Below, piece by piece: positions 6,922 through 9,164 of a stretch of DNA of 9,164 nucleotides. Position 1 is the first letter of the stretch; every line of letters starts with the position of its first letter. The notes below the pieces were generated by a model that was not told the origin of the DNA, searched no databases, and saw nothing but the letters and a program-made list of their open reading frames with translations. Made by a program: the position numbers and the translations under genes. The stretch is taken from positions 385 to 9,548 of the forward strand of contig DAVI01000064.1 of the NCBI GenBank assembly GCA_002505495.1, written 5' to 3'. The stretch is from Euryarchaeota archaeon UBA59. GTDB taxonomy: Archaea > Thermoplasmatota > Poseidoniia > Poseidoniales > Thalassarchaeaceae.

Positions 6922-9164
6922 TCCCGGTCACCTCCCACGATGGGCGCCAAGCCACAGACCTCCTTCACGGAGCAGTAGGTGCAGGCGATTCCACTCGGTG
7001 TTGGAATCACCTTCCCCTTGGATGACATCTCGTTGATTCGCAGCGCCGCAGTCAAGCGATGCCGTAACCAAGCGCGGAATGTGTTACTCTTCGGGCTCTC
7101 ATGAGATTCTCCCGGTCTCCGGTGGATGATGCTGCTGTTGCAGGCTACCTCGCCGATTCCAAGTGATGTCAGATGCAACTCGTAGTCAGGATCGGCTTCG
7201 ATGTAGAGCGCACTCTCCTCGCCGACCTCCGCAATGCCAATTCCAATCACCCTGTCACCGGGATGGGTGACCTCCCACGCTCGCGCGTAAAGAGCGAGTT
7301 GGACTCCTTCCAACAGCTCTCTACGGTGACGCAATCCGCCATCCTTTGGACGTGGCCCCTCAAGTGACTTCAGGTCGCGGATGACCACCAGTCGGCGTGG
7401 CTTCCAATCCTCACCGAGGTCGAGGTCGAGCGGGCAGACCTCTTCGCTACCTGACTCTTGGACGAAACTGCTGCCGTCGTCATCGAATGGAATCAATTCG
7501 ACCCTATCGATGATCCCCCTCAGGTGCAGCCCCTCAAGCGCACCTTCCTCCGGCAGTTCAAGCAGGACTCCCGGCTCCGTGCTGCTGCGGGGAAGTGACC
7601 ACTCAAGTGCAAGAACGGCGGCCTTCGCGAGGGTCAGCTCGGCATCGAGCATCCTGCCGAATCGGCCTCTGAGATTCGGCACTGAGTCCTTTCCGGAGGC
7701 CTCCTCGAACTCGGCTCGATTCATTCCGAGCAGGCCGAGTCTGCGGACCGAGGCGACCGCATCACCGCGATTCAGCCAAGGCGCCCGCTGTTCCACGAAG
7801 TGGAGCAGTCTGGCGCGCATTTCGGCGTCTGGTATGCCACACAGCGCGACAGAAGGTGGGTTGAATTCGTCTCGCTCTTCGCCGACCTCCATTCCCAGCA
7901 GTTCGCAGAGCAGGTCGGCGTACACACCGTGCACCAGCAGTCCACGGGTTCTGACATCAATGTCGTCATCCTGTGCCTCTTCGGCAGTCGCATCCAATCG
8001 AGTTGAGAGCCACCCCTTGCGCGGACATGAGAGCCACTGGCCGAGGCGGCTCGGAGACCATACCTTCGTCGAAAACTCCGGGCCGCTGACAAAACCGTGT
8101 CGCTGGTCGTGGTCGGACAGGTCTGTCTGGTTTGGAGAGAGGGGGCGAGGGTCGACCGTCAGTGCGCGGGAGCGATTCGGTAGCGAGAGGCCAATCGTCG
8201 GCCATGTGGGATTGAGACGTGGAGGCGTGACCTTTGGTTCTCGATGCTGCGGCTTCATCCGGAGGTTTTCAGGGCTTACGACATCGCCCAATCGAGCCGG
8301 CGACAGGTAGGGCTGCTCAAGCGTCCCCATCCGCGGCTGCCTGTCGAGGCGGTCGGCCACAAGTCTTGAGTCGAGCGAAATGGTGACACTCGCAGGGTTG
8401 AGCGGTGCCGACTCCGGGTTTCGACCTGAATGGAGGTTCAGTCCGCTGCGCTGCCGGACATCACGGGCCATCGAGCCGGTCACAACGACCTCGAACCCGC
8501 CCTCTCCATCAGAGACCACATCACCAGGTCGGGCGGTGGGAAAGACGCCTTCGCCCTCGATGAACGATAGCCCCCATCTACTCGCCTTTCCGCCGTCAAT
8601 TCGGTGTACTTCATCAGGGCTGACGAATGATGGCAGCAGAGGTGGTTGCTCCGGCTTCCACTCTCGGTTGGCGAGCCACTCAGCGAGAGGGGTAGAGGAT
8701 TGGGAAGACTCATCTTCTGCCGCATCGAGAATGATGACCTCGCCGGCACACTGTAACAGGTGATGCCAGGCGTGTCGGGCGCTACGTAGCGGCGCATCGG
8801 GAGGCAGCACGCCCAACTCCGCCCGTTCCTGCTCGGTCAGCCCGGGTACGCTCGGCGCCCGCAAATCCCAGGAATTGACATCGAGATGAGTCAAAATGAC
8901 AAGGTCAGCACGGCAACCAAGCGCCGCTTCGGGTGTCAGAAGTCTGACCATCGAGTCTGGCAGCGTCGAGCCGGGCAGATCGATTCCATCGACTAGAATC
9001 CGCAGGTCCTCGACCCATTCGCCCCCGCCGCTGTTCGGCGTCTGCCCGAGTAGAGTCTGGGATTGACGCAATCTGCTGTGGGCGTCGAATAGTAACTGAA
9101 GACCAGCAAGCGTCTCGTGCAACTCGCCGTCTAACGAATTGGTCCAGCGCTCCCAGCGCAGACT
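6912..9164 (-). CDS. AddB-like helicase-nuclease subunit with Fe-S PD-(D/E)XK nuclease, 5' end outside window
   Basis: The frame is open from the window edge (9164) to a TGA at 6912-6914, giving 750 visible residues; the N-terminus is missing. A TTG at 9122 is the first possible start codon inside the window, but coding similarity runs through it and the 14 codons before it have no stop, so it is not taken as the start. Visible residues about 74-150 (RLLTPEAALG, ADLVILTHL) match the motif V region of AddB/RecC-type inactive helicase folds; the following motif VI equivalent (HHLLQCAGEVIIL) lacks the TRA signature. After a proline-rich linker (about 300-355) comes a full nuclease: WSPSRLGQWLSCP with C380, H412, D553 in GIID, D597-L-K599, QxxxY at 622-626, and cysteines 728, 731 and 737 (C-x2-C-x5-C), the typical AddB 4Fe-4S pattern. 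It is expected to cut one of the two strands as the AddA-like partner unwinds DNA. The gene ends by overlapping that partner's start. Confidence 0.87.
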   Translation of the reverse strand, partial: SLRWERWTNSLDGELHETLAGLQLLFDAHSRLRQSQTLLGQTPNSGGGEWVEDLRILVDGIDLPGSTLPDSMVRLLTPEAALGCRADLVILTHLDVNSWDLRAPSVPGLTEQERAELGVLPPDAPLRSARHAWHHLLQCAGEVIILDAAEDESSQSSTPLAEWLANREWKPEQPPLLPSFVSPDEVHRIDGGKASRWGLSFIEGEGVFPTARPGDVVSDGEGGFEVVVTGSMARDVRQRSGLNLHSGRNPESAPLNPASVTISLDSRLVADRLDRQPRMGTLEQPYLSPARLGDVVSPENLRMKPQHREPKVTPPRLNPTWPTIGLSLPNRSRALTVDPRPLSPNQTDLSDHDQRHGFVSGPEFSTKVWSPSRLGQWLSCPRKGWLSTRLDATAEEAQDDDIDVRTRGLLVHGVYADLLCELLGMEVGEERDEFNPPSVALCGIPDAEMRARLLHFVEQRAPWLNRGDAVASVRRLGLLGMNRAEFEEASGKDSVPNLRGRFGRMLDAELTLAKAAVLALEWSLPRSSTEPGVLLELPEEGALEGLHLRGIIDRVELIPFDDDGSSFVQESGSEEVCPLDLDLGEDWKPRRLVVIRDLKSLEGPRPKDGGLRHRRELLEGVQLALYARAWEVTHPGDRVIGIGIAEVGEESALYIEADPDYELHLTSLGIGEVACNSSIIHRRPGESHESPKSNTFRAWLRHRLTAALRINEMSSKGKVIPTPSGIACTYCSVKEVCGLAPIVGGDREWS
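6928..6935 (-). promoter_or_regulatory. Strong Shine-Dalgarno sequence for the AddA-like helicase
   Basis: The minus strand reads GGAGGTGA, a near-perfect match to the 16S rRNA 3'-end complement, six bases before the ATG at 6919-6921. It lies inside the last codons of the AddB-like gene, whose TGA is at 6912-6914. This fixes the helicase start and allows translational coupling or re-initiation, which would help make the two subunits in similar amounts. Confidence 0.78.

Noticed and set aside
7381..8310. 309-codon open frame on the plus strand
   Set aside because: It lies wholly opposite the AddB-like nuclease domain, and its Ser/Arg/Pro-rich product looks like an antisense shadow of a GC-rich gene; the minus-strand frame has unmistakable motifs.
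9120..9122. TTG as the start codon of the AddB-like gene
   Set aside because: The frame continues open to the window edge, no ribosome-binding site precedes the TTG, and a start here would remove the whole N-terminal half of an AddB protein.

Overview
All recognisable genes in this window lie on the minus strand, so they read from high to low coordinates. The DNA is moderately GC-rich and tightly packed: genes overlap or sit a few dozen bases apart, and no stretch over 300 bases lacks a gene. There is no rRNA, tRNA, transposase, integrase, CRISPR array or other taxonomic anchor. The lineage can therefore only be guessed. The compact layout, the acidic proteins and a TATA-like element with a very short implied leader would fit a planktonic euryarchaeon such as Marine Group II (Poseidoniales). 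This is a low-confidence inference and a bacterial origin is not excluded.

Region by region in transcription order: (1) 9164-6912, the 3' part (750 visible codons, 5' end outside the window) of an AddB-like protein. It has a degenerate UvrD-type helicase half followed by a complete PD-(D/E)XK nuclease domain with the four-cysteine iron-sulfur signature. (2) 6921-1873, a 1682-residue AddA/RecB-like superfamily 1 helicase with all the main helicase motifs and its own C-terminal PD-(D/E)XK nuclease. It overlaps gene 1 by 10 bases and has a strong Shine-Dalgarno sequence inside the end of gene 1. (3) 1835-411, a complete M20-family zinc peptidase (dipeptidase/deacylase type) starting 37 bases after the helicase stop. 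(4) A 75-base intergenic stretch with a GC-rich hairpin and a TATA-like element. (5) 335-1, the 5' part of a charged coiled-coil protein of unknown function that runs off the window.

Genes 1 and 2 form the functional core: a heterodimeric helicase-nuclease of the AddAB/RexAB type, expected to resect double-strand breaks and load recombinase or degrade foreign linear DNA. The gene order (addB then addA) and the translational coupling match that family. The unusual point is that both subunits, including the helicase, carry four cysteines placed like an Fe-S nuclease cluster; in well-studied AddAB only AddB has the cluster. The M20 peptidase may be read from the same transcript but has no evident functional link. 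The hairpin and TATA-like element suggest the coiled-coil gene is a separate transcription unit.
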